From contig JAGCTY010000070.1 in NCBI GenBank assembly GCA_017963105.1, forward strand, positions 1 through 36,979: a DNA stretch of 36,979 nt, given 5' to 3'. A program made the position numbers and the translations under genes. The notes under the pieces are model-generated. The model did not search any database and had not been told where the DNA came from. It was given only the letters and a program-made list of their open reading frames with translations. Within the stretch, counting starts at the first letter, position 1, and every line of letters begins with the position of its first letter. This DNA comes from Lentisphaeria bacterium (GTDB lineage: Bacteria; Verrucomicrobiota; Lentisphaeria; Victivallales; UBA1829). Positions 17,183 through 24,466 of the stretch are shown one piece after another.

Positions 17183-17220
17183 TCCGATGGGATAATGGAC
17201 TGTCGCCATATCCCATCGGA
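17183..17220 (-). terminator. Perfect 12-bp hairpin between peptide and maturase genes (attenuator)
   Basis: Arms at 17183-17194 and 17209-17220 (TCCGATGGGATA and its complement) with a 14-base loop that could add three inner pairs. On the transcript the hairpin is followed by TTTTATGTTT, a weak T tract, which suggests partial rather than full termination. Such a site would give more peptide mRNA than enzyme mRNA. It could also be a processing or stability stem. Confidence 0.7.
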
Positions 17221-17232
17221 AAAACCGCTGCA

Positions 17233-17325
17233 TTACTTGCAGTCGCAAGAGCACATGCCGAAGCACTCGCAGCAGCTGGAGTCCTGAGTGGAAGGCTCCG
17301 CGATGTTCATGATTTCAGTCAGCAT
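17233..17325 (-). CDS. Small Cys-rich precursor peptide of a RiPP system
   Basis: A 30-residue peptide from an ATG at 17325 to TAA at 17233, with GGAG eight bases before the start. Residues 1-17 are polar and acidic (MLTEIMNIAEPSTQDSS) and look like a short leader. Residues 18-30 form the core, CCECFGMCSCDCK, with six cysteines at positions 18, 19, 21, 25, 27 and 29. It lies right behind a TATAAT promoter and ahead of four radical SAM/SPASM genes, the classic position of a ranthipeptide, sactipeptide or similar precursor. No Gly-Gly leader cleavage site is seen. A metallothionein-like peptide would be the alternative, but the gene context favours a modification substrate. An inner ATG (residue 6) is possible but has a poorer ribosome site. 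Confidence 0.85.
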   Translation of the reverse strand: MLTEIMNIAEPSTQDSSCCECFGMCSCDCK

Positions 17326-17359
17326 TTCCGTTCTCCGTTGGTTATTTGTTTGTTGTTAT

Positions 17360-17459
17360 CCGGCGCACGAGCAATACACCGGTCGAAGACGCCTGAATCC
17401 AGCCCGGTTTTTACCTTTCCTTTACGGGGTTTCACCTCAATTTCGGGCTTCCCGGCTGG
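17360..17459 (-). promoter_or_regulatory. Structured 5' leader of the peptide operon
   Basis: The leader of about 139 bases between promoter and peptide ATG can fold. A long-range stem pairs 17454-17459 with 17399-17404 (CCAGCC with GGCTGG) and encloses small hairpins such as CGGG-AAG-CCCG and GGT-GAA-ACC. A separate stem of eight pairs with two G-U pairs spans 17360-17382 with a seven-base loop. It matches no riboswitch class I recognise. Confidence 0.35.
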
Positions 17460-17470
17460 CTTGTTTTTAT

Positions 17471-17499
17471 ATTATAACACCCGTGCGGTCATTTTTCAA
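17471..17499 (-). promoter_or_regulatory. Strong sigma70-type promoter of the peptide operon
   Basis: Minus strand TTGAAA, 17-base spacer, TATAAT (perfect -10). A run of ten T residues (17510-17519) and further A-rich stretches upstream could act as an UP element. Transcription should start near 17464. Confidence 0.75.
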
Positions 17500-17695
17500 A
17501 CGGATTCCTAAAAAAAAAATGCTTTTTTCTTTCGTTTTCGATTTTCCCTCGCTCCGCCCGTGAAACCGACAGCCTCGATGCGAGCGGACTCCAGCCGGCA
17601 AACCGACAGGCTCAACGCCGACGGAAGCGATAATAATGACGGTCATGAACGAAGTTCATTTTTCGGAAAAAAACGGGGGGCGGCTTGAAATCATC
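17500..17695. other. Gene-free spacer between divergent peptide and exb operons
   Basis: No gene was found here. The only features are an A10 run at 17510-17519, two copies of AAACCGACAG with C or G and then CTC about 37 bases apart near 17562 and 17600, and a small dyad ATGAAC-GAA-GTTCAT at 17644-17658 that could be an operator. Confidence 0.5.
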
Positions 17696-17723
17696 TTGAA
17701 ATAACGCGAAAGCGGGATATATT
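17696..17723 (+). promoter_or_regulatory. Promoter of the exb operon
   Basis: TTGAAA, 16-base spacer, TATATT. It leaves a leader of roughly 200 bases before the ExbB start at 17936. The stretch between holds GC-rich sequence in which I see no gene. Confidence 0.5.
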
Positions 17724-17935
17724 AGACAATTGGAGCCGCCCGGAAACAACAAGGGGGTTCCTCTTTCGATTTCCGGCAGCCCTGCCGCCGCGCGCACCCC
17801 GGACCGACCGGATGCAGCTTCCGGACGCAATCCGGAACGTGCATCATGCCGGTCAGGAGCAGACGGCAAAGATCAGGAATGACGCACACCGTTCCCCGCC
17901 CGCAACAAGAAAACGCTGACAGGAGATGTCAGGCC

Positions 17936-19420
17936 ATGACACGACAAACCCTCCCGATCATACAGAACAAAACCTCCCGCGCATTCCGCGGAGCTCCGAT
18001 CTTTCTGCCGTCGTTGACGACGGTCCTGGCCGTCCTGTTTTCCCTTGCAGTCTCCATCTACGTGCTCCGTGCGGACGACGTCGCATCCGGGACGCGGCGG
18101 GATCCTGCACGGTTCGAGTTATTCAGCACGAGAATCCCGGACGGCGCGCAGTGGAGCGAGGGGAAGAGTTTCGTGCGGGACGGCGGCTTTTCCGCGGAAG
18201 CGGACAACTACATCTACGTCGGGGCGGACCAGAACGCCGCGCTGACGAACCTGTCGATCCCCGTCCGCGAGCATCCCGGCGCGGGGGAATACCGCTACAT
18301 CACGTTCGTGTGGGTGAAATGGGGCGGGACGCAGATCGGACTCAGATTCCTGACGAAGGACGAGGGCGCGGACGCGAGGGGGCGCACGTTCGAATATACC
18401 TATACCGCCGGGCCGGGCGAACCGGACAATCCGAAACGGATAGCGAAAGGTCTCTCCGTGGTGGACCGGGCACAGGGATGGGTGGTCGTGACGCGCGACA
18501 TGTGGAAGGATTTCGGCGATTTCACGATCACGGGCGTCCAGTTCCTGTGCCCCGAACGGCGCGACGCCGGATTCGATGAAATCTTCCTCGCGAAAAGCGA
18601 ATCGGATCTTCAGAATGCACCGGGGGTCCTGCCAAGCGAGGCGGCGAAGCCCATCCCGGACATCCTGAACTCCGGCGCCGTCCCGGAAACATCCTCCCTG
18701 CCCCCGGATCCGCCAATCGAACCGGCGGAACAGGGCGTCAGGATCGACTGGGGCGCTCAGATACGTGCGGGCGGATTCATGATGATCCCGCTGTATCTGC
18801 TGGCCATCGTCGCCGTCGCCATCTCCTTACAGAGACTGAAATACTCCGGGACGGCGGCGATTGCGCCGCAGCCGTTGATCGACACGGTCAACGAGGCGCT
18901 GGAAGCCGGGGATTTCGACCGGGCGGAATCCGTTTGCCGCGACGACGCGTCCACGCTTGGCCGCGCGCTCGATTATCTGCTGAAACACCGCTCCGCCGGA
19001 CGCGAGGCGGTAAGCCAGACCGCGGGCGACATCGCGGCGCGCGACATCCGCACGCATCTTTCGAAGATCTATCCGATTTCGATCATCTCCTCGCTGGCAC
19101 CCCTGCTCGGACTGCTCGGGACCGTGGTCGGCATGATCGAAGCGTTCGGACTGGTGGCGCTCTACGGCGATGAGGGCGGCGCGTCCATCCTGTCCGACTC
19201 CATTTCGAAGGCCCTGATCACGACCGCGGCCGGTCTGATCATCGCGGTTCCGGCGGTCGCGGCCTATTACCTGCTGAAGAACCGGATCATGGGACAGGCG
19301 TCCCGTGTGGAAGCCGAGCTGGAACATGTCGTCACGGTGCTGTATCTGGAACCCGGCGGACCGGACGGGCGCGGCAGCAGGGAAACGTCATCCGCCGAGG
19401 GGGACGGCCATGCGGTTTGA
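17936..19420 (+). CDS. ExbB/TolQ/MotA proton channel with N-terminal periplasmic domain
   Basis: A 494-residue protein from the ATG at 17936, with AGGAG ten bases before it. Residues about 21-43 form a membrane segment. Residues about 58-215 make a beta-sandwich-like domain with GEYRYITFVWVKWGGTQIGLRF, WVVVTRDMWKDFGDFTITG and FDEIFLAKSESDL; to my knowledge this pattern recalls a domain of Planctomycetes cytochrome proteins. After a Pro-rich linker comes the MotA/TolQ/ExbB part: a membrane segment (MMIPLYLLAIVAVAISL), a cytoplasmic helical loop, ISSLAPLLGLLGTVVGMIEAFG and LITTAAGLIIAVPAVAAYY. Such channels form inner-membrane motors with ExbD that use proton flow. Two ExbD genes follow, the first overlapping by 11 bases. 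The added domain probably binds a partner or sugar in the periplasm. Confidence 0.9.
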   Translation: MTRQTLPIIQNKTSRAFRGAPIFLPSLTTVLAVLFSLAVSIYVLRADDVASGTRRDPARFELFSTRIPDGAQWSEGKSFVRDGGFSAEADNYIYVGADQNAALTNLSIPVREHPGAGEYRYITFVWVKWGGTQIGLRFLTKDEGADARGRTFEYTYTAGPGEPDNPKRIAKGLSVVDRAQGWVVVTRDMWKDFGDFTITGVQFLCPERRDAGFDEIFLAKSESDLQNAPGVLPSEAAKPIPDILNSGAVPETSSLPPDPPIEPAEQGVRIDWGAQIRAGGFMMIPLYLLAIVAVAISLQRLKYSGTAAIAPQPLIDTVNEALEAGDFDRAESVCRDDASTLGRALDYLLKHRSAGREAVSQTAGDIAARDIRTHLSKIYPISIISSLAPLLGLLGTVVGMIEAFGLVALYGDEGGASILSDSISKALITTAAGLIIAVPAVAAYYLLKNRIMGQASRVEAELEHVVTVLYLEPGGPDGRGSRETSSAEGDGHAV

Positions 19421-19874
19421 CCTCGGGAACGACGACCGCGCGGAAGTCCAGATGTCGCCCCTGATCGACTGCGTCTTCCTCCTGCTCATCTTCTTCCTGG
19501 TGACCACCATGATGAAGAAATGGGAGATGCAGATTCCGCTTTCCGTGCCGTCCATGAGCGCGAGCGTGTCCGCCACGAAGAAGGACGCCGGTTCCGTGAT
19601 CCTGTCCGTGGACGCTGCCGGAAGGGTCTTCCAGGTGCTGGGGCACAACGCCTATTCCGGGGAGAACAGCTATGCGCCGGTCCCCGACCCGGACGGGTTC
19701 CTGACCGAACTGAGGCAGAATGCCGGGACGGATGTCCGGATCGACGTGGCGGCGTTCCGCGACGTCCCGGTCGGCACCGTCATCGCACTCTTCGACCAAT
19801 GCCAAATCCACGGATTCAGCCGGACGCGCGTCCGGCTGGGGAGCAAGCCGCATGAATCTGCCGATCTTCCATGA
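19410..19874 (+). CDS. ExbD/TolR family biopolymer transport protein 1
   Basis: A 154-residue protein. A short cytoplasmic N-terminus is followed by one membrane segment at about 18-36 (SPLIDCVFLLLIFFLVTTMM). Asp20 matches the proton-carrying Asp of ExbD/TolR. The remainder is a periplasmic domain with VILSVDAAGRVFQV and a C-terminal VRIDVAAFRDVPVGTVIALFDQC, as in the family. The start lies inside the end of the ExbB gene. It would form the ion channel with ExbB. It differs clearly from the second ExbD in the periplasmic part, so the motor may be built from both. Confidence 0.9.
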   Translation: MRFDLGNDDRAEVQMSPLIDCVFLLLIFFLVTTMMKKWEMQIPLSVPSMSASVSATKKDAGSVILSVDAAGRVFQVLGHNAYSGENSYAPVPDPDGFLTELRQNAGTDVRIDVAAFRDVPVGTVIALFDQCQIHGFSRTRVRLGSKPHESADLP

Positions 19875-20289
19875 ACATGACGGCCCGGAAATCTCGATGT
19901 CGCCCCTGATCGACTGCGTCTTCCTTCTGCTCATCTTCTTCCTGGTGTCGTCCATGACAAAAGTGAAAAACAGGGATATCCCGGTCGACCTGCCCGCTTC
20001 GGAGGCCGCCGTAAAGCTGCGTCCCAGCGACAGACAGTCCGTCGTCGGGATCGACGCCGAAGGGCGTTTCTACTGGAACGGCCAGCCGTGCACGACGAAT
20101 TTCCTGCTGGAGCAGTTCCGGGATCTCTGCATCGCCGATCCGGACCGGCGCATTCGCATCGACATGGACCGGAACACCCCGTTCGGGCGGTTCGCCGAAG
20201 TGATGGACGCCTGCCAGTTCTACAACCTCAGTAACATCGGGATCAGTGCGAATGAGCAGTCGTCCGCCGGACAGGAAACCGCGCTTTGA
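19852..20289 (+). CDS. ExbD/TolR family biopolymer transport protein 2
   Basis: A 145-residue ExbD-like protein. The membrane segment SPLIDCVFLLLIFFLVSSM at about 17-35 is nearly the same as in the first copy, and the key Asp is at residue 21. The periplasmic part has VVGIDAEGRFYWNGQP and RIRIDMDRNTPFGRFAEVMDACQ. It overlaps the first ExbD by 23 bases and the next gene by 38 bases, so the four genes are clearly one unit. Pairs of ExbD proteins are common in PVC and related bacteria. Confidence 0.9.
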   Translation: MNLPIFHEHDGPEISMSPLIDCVFLLLIFFLVSSMTKVKNRDIPVDLPASEAAVKLRPSDRQSVVGIDAEGRFYWNGQPCTTNFLLEQFRDLCIADPDRRIRIDMDRNTPFGRFAEVMDACQFYNLSNIGISANEQSSAGQETAL

Positions 20290-21856
20290 TCTTCCGGGCG
20301 GTCCGAACGCCGGAAACGGAAAGGATACGGGTTTCCGCGTCCTTTCCTGGGCGCTGCCGGTCACACTGACCGTCGCCGCCCTGCTCCTGCTCTCCGGGCC
20401 GGACAAACCAGGTGCGGCGCGGGGAGTTTCCCCGGCCGGGACGGGGCAGGCAAAAGCCGGAGCCGCGGATTCCCGCGCGCAGCCGGACGACCGCCTGAAG
20501 CAGAGACAATCCCGCCGACCGCTCCCGCCGGAGTATTCCGGCAAACTGGTCGCGCAGTCCGAGGTGATGATCCGGAATAATCTGCTCGCCCAGCTTCAGG
20601 CGTTCCAGGAGATGTCGCGCAGGATGAAGGCGGAACGGGATTCCCTGCTGGACACCGTGGAACGCCGTCCGCTTCTGCCGACCGCCCCGGAGGACGCCAA
20701 CGACACGTCCGCCGCCCGCTCTCTTCAGGATGTCCCTCAGCCGGACCTGCGCCCCGACGCCGCGATCGATTATCTGTACGGACTCCTGCGCGACTACGAG
20801 GAGGAAATCCAGCGGAACCATCTGGCCGCCGGCGCGGCGCGCCAGGCGCTTTCCGGGGGATTGTCCTTCCCGGAAGTCTACCGCGCCATGAAGCCCGGCT
20901 CCACCCGGATGCCGTCGTTCGACGAACTGGTCCGCATGCAGTCCCCGGACGCGCCGTGGGAACGCGACGAAACCGGAACTGCCGCCGCCTCGCTCTCGGT
21001 GAAAAACACGGCGGAACTGGCCCGTTACCGCGAGCTTCTCGGACAGACGGTCCGCCAGACAGGACTGGCCGCAGCCCGCCTGGCGAGCCTGTTCGACGGC
21101 GGAAGGCCCGCGCCGAAGATGTCCGGACGGCCCGGCGGTTCGGGAGGCCAGGGACGCGGAGGCGGATCCGGCGTCGGCGGTTCGGGCGAAGCACCGGAAG
21201 CGGTTCCGCTCACAGCCTGGCGCGAATACGAAGGGAAACGTCTGGACAGGGACATGGTCAAGGCGCAGGCTCTTCCGGGACGCAGGTTCACGCGCAACGC
21301 CGCCAACCGGGGATGGCTCTACATCAACACCTGGTACATCATCGGGCCGTGGGAGAACTACGGGCGCGACGATTTCGCGCTGGTCCACCCGCCCGAAATA
21401 TCCATCGATCTCGACGCCGTCTATACGGACGGACAGAAAGGCGTCGGCATCGAGGAGACGGATTCCGATCCGATCAAGGTGACCGGGCCGAAGGTCACGC
21501 TGGACGGCACACTGCGCTGGAAGTTCATGCAGAGCGAATCCATGCACAACACCGTGCCGGTCACGACGGACCATTCCACATACTACGCGTATACCGAAGT
21601 CTATTTCGATGAACCCGTCTCCATGCTCGTGGCGATCGGCACGGACGACGGCGGACGGCTCAGGATCAACGGCAGGGACGTATGGCAGGACGCCGGAACC
21701 AGCTGGTACAACATCGATGAACACATCGAGCCGTTCGAATTCCGGCAGGGCTGGAACACGATCCTGATCCGGCTGGAAAACACCGGCGGGTCCGCCGCGG
21801 GATTCAGCTTCATGATCATCCCGGCGGACCAGATTCCGGCGGCTCCCGCGGGTTAA
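20252..21856 (+). CDS. Membrane-anchored periplasmic protein of the exb operon
   Basis: A 534-residue protein from the ATG at 20252; a GTG two codons earlier is possible. A short basic cytoplasmic tail and one membrane segment at about 29-48 are followed by a long, mostly helical periplasmic region rich in Arg, Gln and Glu. A Gly-rich linker (GRPGGSGGQGRGGGSG) leads to a C-terminal beta domain with WYIIGPWENYGRDDF, YYAYTEVYFDEPVSMLVAIGTDDGGRLRINGRDVW and GWNTILIRLENTGG. This looks like a PA14/galactose-binding type module seen in PVC proteins. It occupies the position where a TonB-like transducer would be expected but has no TonB C-terminal signature. It may deliver the motor's force to an outer-envelope or sugar-binding partner. 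Confidence 0.75.
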   Translation: MSSRPPDRKPRFDLPGGPNAGNGKDTGFRVLSWALPVTLTVAALLLLSGPDKPGAARGVSPAGTGQAKAGAADSRAQPDDRLKQRQSRRPLPPEYSGKLVAQSEVMIRNNLLAQLQAFQEMSRRMKAERDSLLDTVERRPLLPTAPEDANDTSAARSLQDVPQPDLRPDAAIDYLYGLLRDYEEEIQRNHLAAGAARQALSGGLSFPEVYRAMKPGSTRMPSFDELVRMQSPDAPWERDETGTAAASLSVKNTAELARYRELLGQTVRQTGLAAARLASLFDGGRPAPKMSGRPGGSGGQGRGGGSGVGGSGEAPEAVPLTAWREYEGKRLDRDMVKAQALPGRRFTRNAANRGWLYINTWYIIGPWENYGRDDFALVHPPEISIDLDAVYTDGQKGVGIEETDSDPIKVTGPKVTLDGTLRWKFMQSESMHNTVPVTTDHSTYYAYTEVYFDEPVSMLVAIGTDDGGRLRINGRDVWQDAGTSWYNIDEHIEPFEFRQGWNTILIRLENTGGSAAGFSFMIIPADQIPAAPAG

Positions 21857-21865
21857 AACTCCGGT

Positions 21866-24466
21866 TCAGGGTTTTCTTTCCTGACGGCGCAGTTTCTCTA
21901 TCTTGTCGAGATAGTCCTTCGCGGACGGGTCATCGGGGAAATAGATCAGCAGATACTTGGCATGCTCCATGGCCGGGGCATAGCGTCCGGCATAGAAATC
22001 GTCCTTGATCATCTCCCGGACCGCCTTCGACCACAGATCAAGCATTTCAGACGGGAAACTCGCCCTGTACTGCGGGAATTTGAGGACGGATACGGTGTCC
22101 GCCAGCTGGCCGGCGTCGAAAAGATACCTGGCATAGACATACCTCGTCTGAAGACTGTCAGGATCCTCCAGCCAGGCGGTGCGGGCACAGTCGAACGCAT
22201 TTTTCGCGTCGTTCAGCTTGGAATAGAGTTCCGAAAGCCTGAGGTAGACAGCGGCTTTTTCAGGGTATGTTTCCGCGATGGAACGATAACGCCTGAGCGC
22301 GGCATCGTTCTGTCCGCCCTCGGCAAGACGCTCCGCCGCATGGAACACGAACCGCGGGTCATCCGATTTCGCATTTTCAAACAGGTTGAGAGCCTGGTCC
22401 TTTTTACCTTCGGCAAGCAGGATTTCAGCACGGACGAACGGGATGGCGGCACGGTGGGCGGAGTCTTTCGGCAGGGATTCCAGCCACGAAGAAAGCGATC
22501 TCAGAGAATCCACATACCTGTTTTCGATGCAGAAATCATAGTACAGGTAAAGCAGAAGACCGTCGCTTTCCCGTTCCACAAGCACGCGAAACTCCTTTTC
22601 CGCCTCATCCCTGCGCCCCAGCTGGTCCAGCGCCAGGATATGCATCACCGCGATGGTGGAGTTCTCCCCGATGTCTTCGAGCGAATTGTATTCCTCAAGA
22701 TAGGTCATGGCACGCGCGGGCTGTTTCTGCAGCAGATAGAATTCCGCGGCGATCCGGAGCAGGACGGAATCGCCGGGGAAGCTCTTCAACGCCTTCTGAA
22801 GATCCTCCTCCTTCAAAAGATTCCGTTTGAACTGATCCAGCAGGACGATGCGCCGCAGAAACGAGACGTCGTCGCCGGGAGTCTCCAGCAGCGTCGCGAT
22901 CCCGGCGCAGACGCCCAGTTCGTCCGGGCGTTTCAGGAGGTCGTCGTCATCGGCTTTCCGGACCAGATAATCCAATGCGGCGGTCCTGGCACGCTGCGGG
23001 AAATCCCAGAAAGGCTGTTCCTTCAGGATCCTGCCCAGGATCATCAGGACTTCCTTGGAGGAGTCGGATTCGATCGCCAGGCGGAGTTTCATCAGCAGGG
23101 AAAACGGCGTTTCAATCGAGGAACCGGCGTCCATCATCAATGTATGGAGACGCGTCTCGTCCTCTTCGCTGAACGCGTTCAGCGCATCCAGATACGAGGA
23201 AATGATTTTCGACTGGCGGCCATGCAGTTTGCGCACATCGTCGGAAAGACGCGAAATCTTTTCCGGATGCCCGGACAGGACGCACGCTTCGCCGTAGATG
23301 ATCGGGATGACGGCGTTCATTTTCGTCTTGAGATACGTTTCGCAGACATCGATCGTCTCCTCGAACCTGTAATGGGAGAAAAGATAATTGGCCAGCAGCG
23401 GAACTCCGGCATATTCGTTCAGCTCGACGGATTCCCGCAGCAGTTTCTCCATCTGTTCGTCCGATTCCCGGTCATCCTGTTTCGCAAGAAAATACAGGAG
23501 GGTATTGATCGTTTCGAACCGGACCTGCTCGTCCTTGATTTCGGGGAGCGATGCAATGATGTTCCGCGTTTTTTCGCGGTTCAGTTCGGACGCCTTCAGC
23601 AGGAGTTCCGCATAACGGCCATACTCCGTACCGGAAAAATAAGTCGGATTGCTTTTGATCCTGTCGGCATAGAAGAGCTTCCCGTTCGTAACGTGGTCGG
23701 AATGCAGCGCCGCGATCACATACAGCGCGCCGTCCTCCGGCGGCAGCTCGGGATTCTCCATGACTCTCAGGTTGAGATGGGAATAGATCGTGCCGAAATT
23801 CCTGGCGCGGAACGAAGAGTTCAGGAAATCCCGGAAATGCTCTTCACTCAGGGGATTCAGGCGCATCAGCCGCTGTCTGAGGAACGCCTCGTTGCCCCAG
23901 TCCTGGTAATGATGATAGATTTGCGCCAGGATCTCTATGGCGTCCTCTTTGTTCGGATCATCGCTGATGACCTTGGCGAAAAGGTCTTTTGCCTTTTCAT
24001 AATCGCCGGATTCGAACACCTCGCGCGCCTGGGTGTAGGCCAGGTATTTGCCGAAATCCTTGAACGCGTAAAACAGGCTGCTGCCGAGGCAGAGCAGTAC
24101 GGCCAGGAAAAAGCCGCAGAGAATCAGAATGCGTTTCGGCGTCAGGCGTATGCTGCCGACCTTGATGTACCGGGCCGCCTTTTTTTTCCCGTCCTTATCC
24201 CCGTGGTTGAACAGCATGTTGAACCGCGGGTCGTCACGGTACCTGCTTTCGAGTTCCTCCCGGGTAGGACGTCTGCCGGACGGAGTTCCTTCCCCCTCCG
24301 GACCGCCCGCGCTTTTTCCCCCTTCCGTTTTTTCCCCGGCGGATGAAGAACCGTCCGCGTCCCCGGACGAAAAAGGAACAGAGTACCGGCTCTCTTTCCG
24401 ATACTCTTCCCCTGTTTCGGACGGATTGGCTCCGCCGTTGCCGTCCTGTCCGTTCTCTTCGATCAT
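21866..24466 (-). CDS. Large membrane-anchored TPR protein
   Basis: An 866-residue protein. The first 110 residues are charged and low in complexity (Gly, Ser, Glu, then GKKKAARYIK). One membrane segment follows at about 113-134 (LILCGFFLAVLLCLGSSLFYAF). The long remainder is built of TPR-like helix pairs, for example AREVFESGDYEKAKDLFAKV, AEILLAEGKKDQALNLFENA and AVYLRLSELYSKLNDAKNAFDCA. Such proteins serve as scaffolds. The ATG overlaps the stop of the PEP-CTERM-like gene (ATGA), so the two are probably made together and the TPR protein may act in its export or placement. The gene ends only nine bases from the convergent exb operon, with no terminator between. Confidence 0.85.
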   Translation of the reverse strand: MIEENGQDGNGGANPSETGEEYRKESRYSVPFSSGDADGSSSAGEKTEGGKSAGGPEGEGTPSGRRPTREELESRYRDDPRFNMLFNHGDKDGKKKAARYIKVGSIRLTPKRILILCGFFLAVLLCLGSSLFYAFKDFGKYLAYTQAREVFESGDYEKAKDLFAKVISDDPNKEDAIEILAQIYHHYQDWGNEAFLRQRLMRLNPLSEEHFRDFLNSSFRARNFGTIYSHLNLRVMENPELPPEDGALYVIAALHSDHVTNGKLFYADRIKSNPTYFSGTEYGRYAELLLKASELNREKTRNIIASLPEIKDEQVRFETINTLLYFLAKQDDRESDEQMEKLLRESVELNEYAGVPLLANYLFSHYRFEETIDVCETYLKTKMNAVIPIIYGEACVLSGHPEKISRLSDDVRKLHGRQSKIISSYLDALNAFSEEDETRLHTLMMDAGSSIETPFSLLMKLRLAIESDSSKEVLMILGRILKEQPFWDFPQRARTAALDYLVRKADDDDLLKRPDELGVCAGIATLLETPGDDVSFLRRIVLLDQFKRNLLKEEDLQKALKSFPGDSVLLRIAAEFYLLQKQPARAMTYLEEYNSLEDIGENSTIAVMHILALDQLGRRDEAEKEFRVLVERESDGLLLYLYYDFCIENRYVDSLRSLSSWLESLPKDSAHRAAIPFVRAEILLAEGKKDQALNLFENAKSDDPRFVFHAAERLAEGGQNDAALRRYRSIAETYPEKAAVYLRLSELYSKLNDAKNAFDCARTAWLEDPDSLQTRYVYARYLFDAGQLADTVSVLKFPQYRASFPSEMLDLWSKAVREMIKDDFYAGRYAPAMEHAKYLLIYFPDDPSAKDYLDKIEKLRRQERKP

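Noticed and set aside
17327..17437. GTG-started small frame in the leader of the peptide operon, ending at the peptide ATG
   Set aside because: The only possible ribosome site touches the GTG with no spacing, and the encoded peptide has no Cys pattern or signal.
21962..24346. Plus-strand frame of 794 codons opposite the large TPR protein
   Set aside because: No signal, domain or ribosome site; the minus strand has regular TPR helices and a membrane segment.
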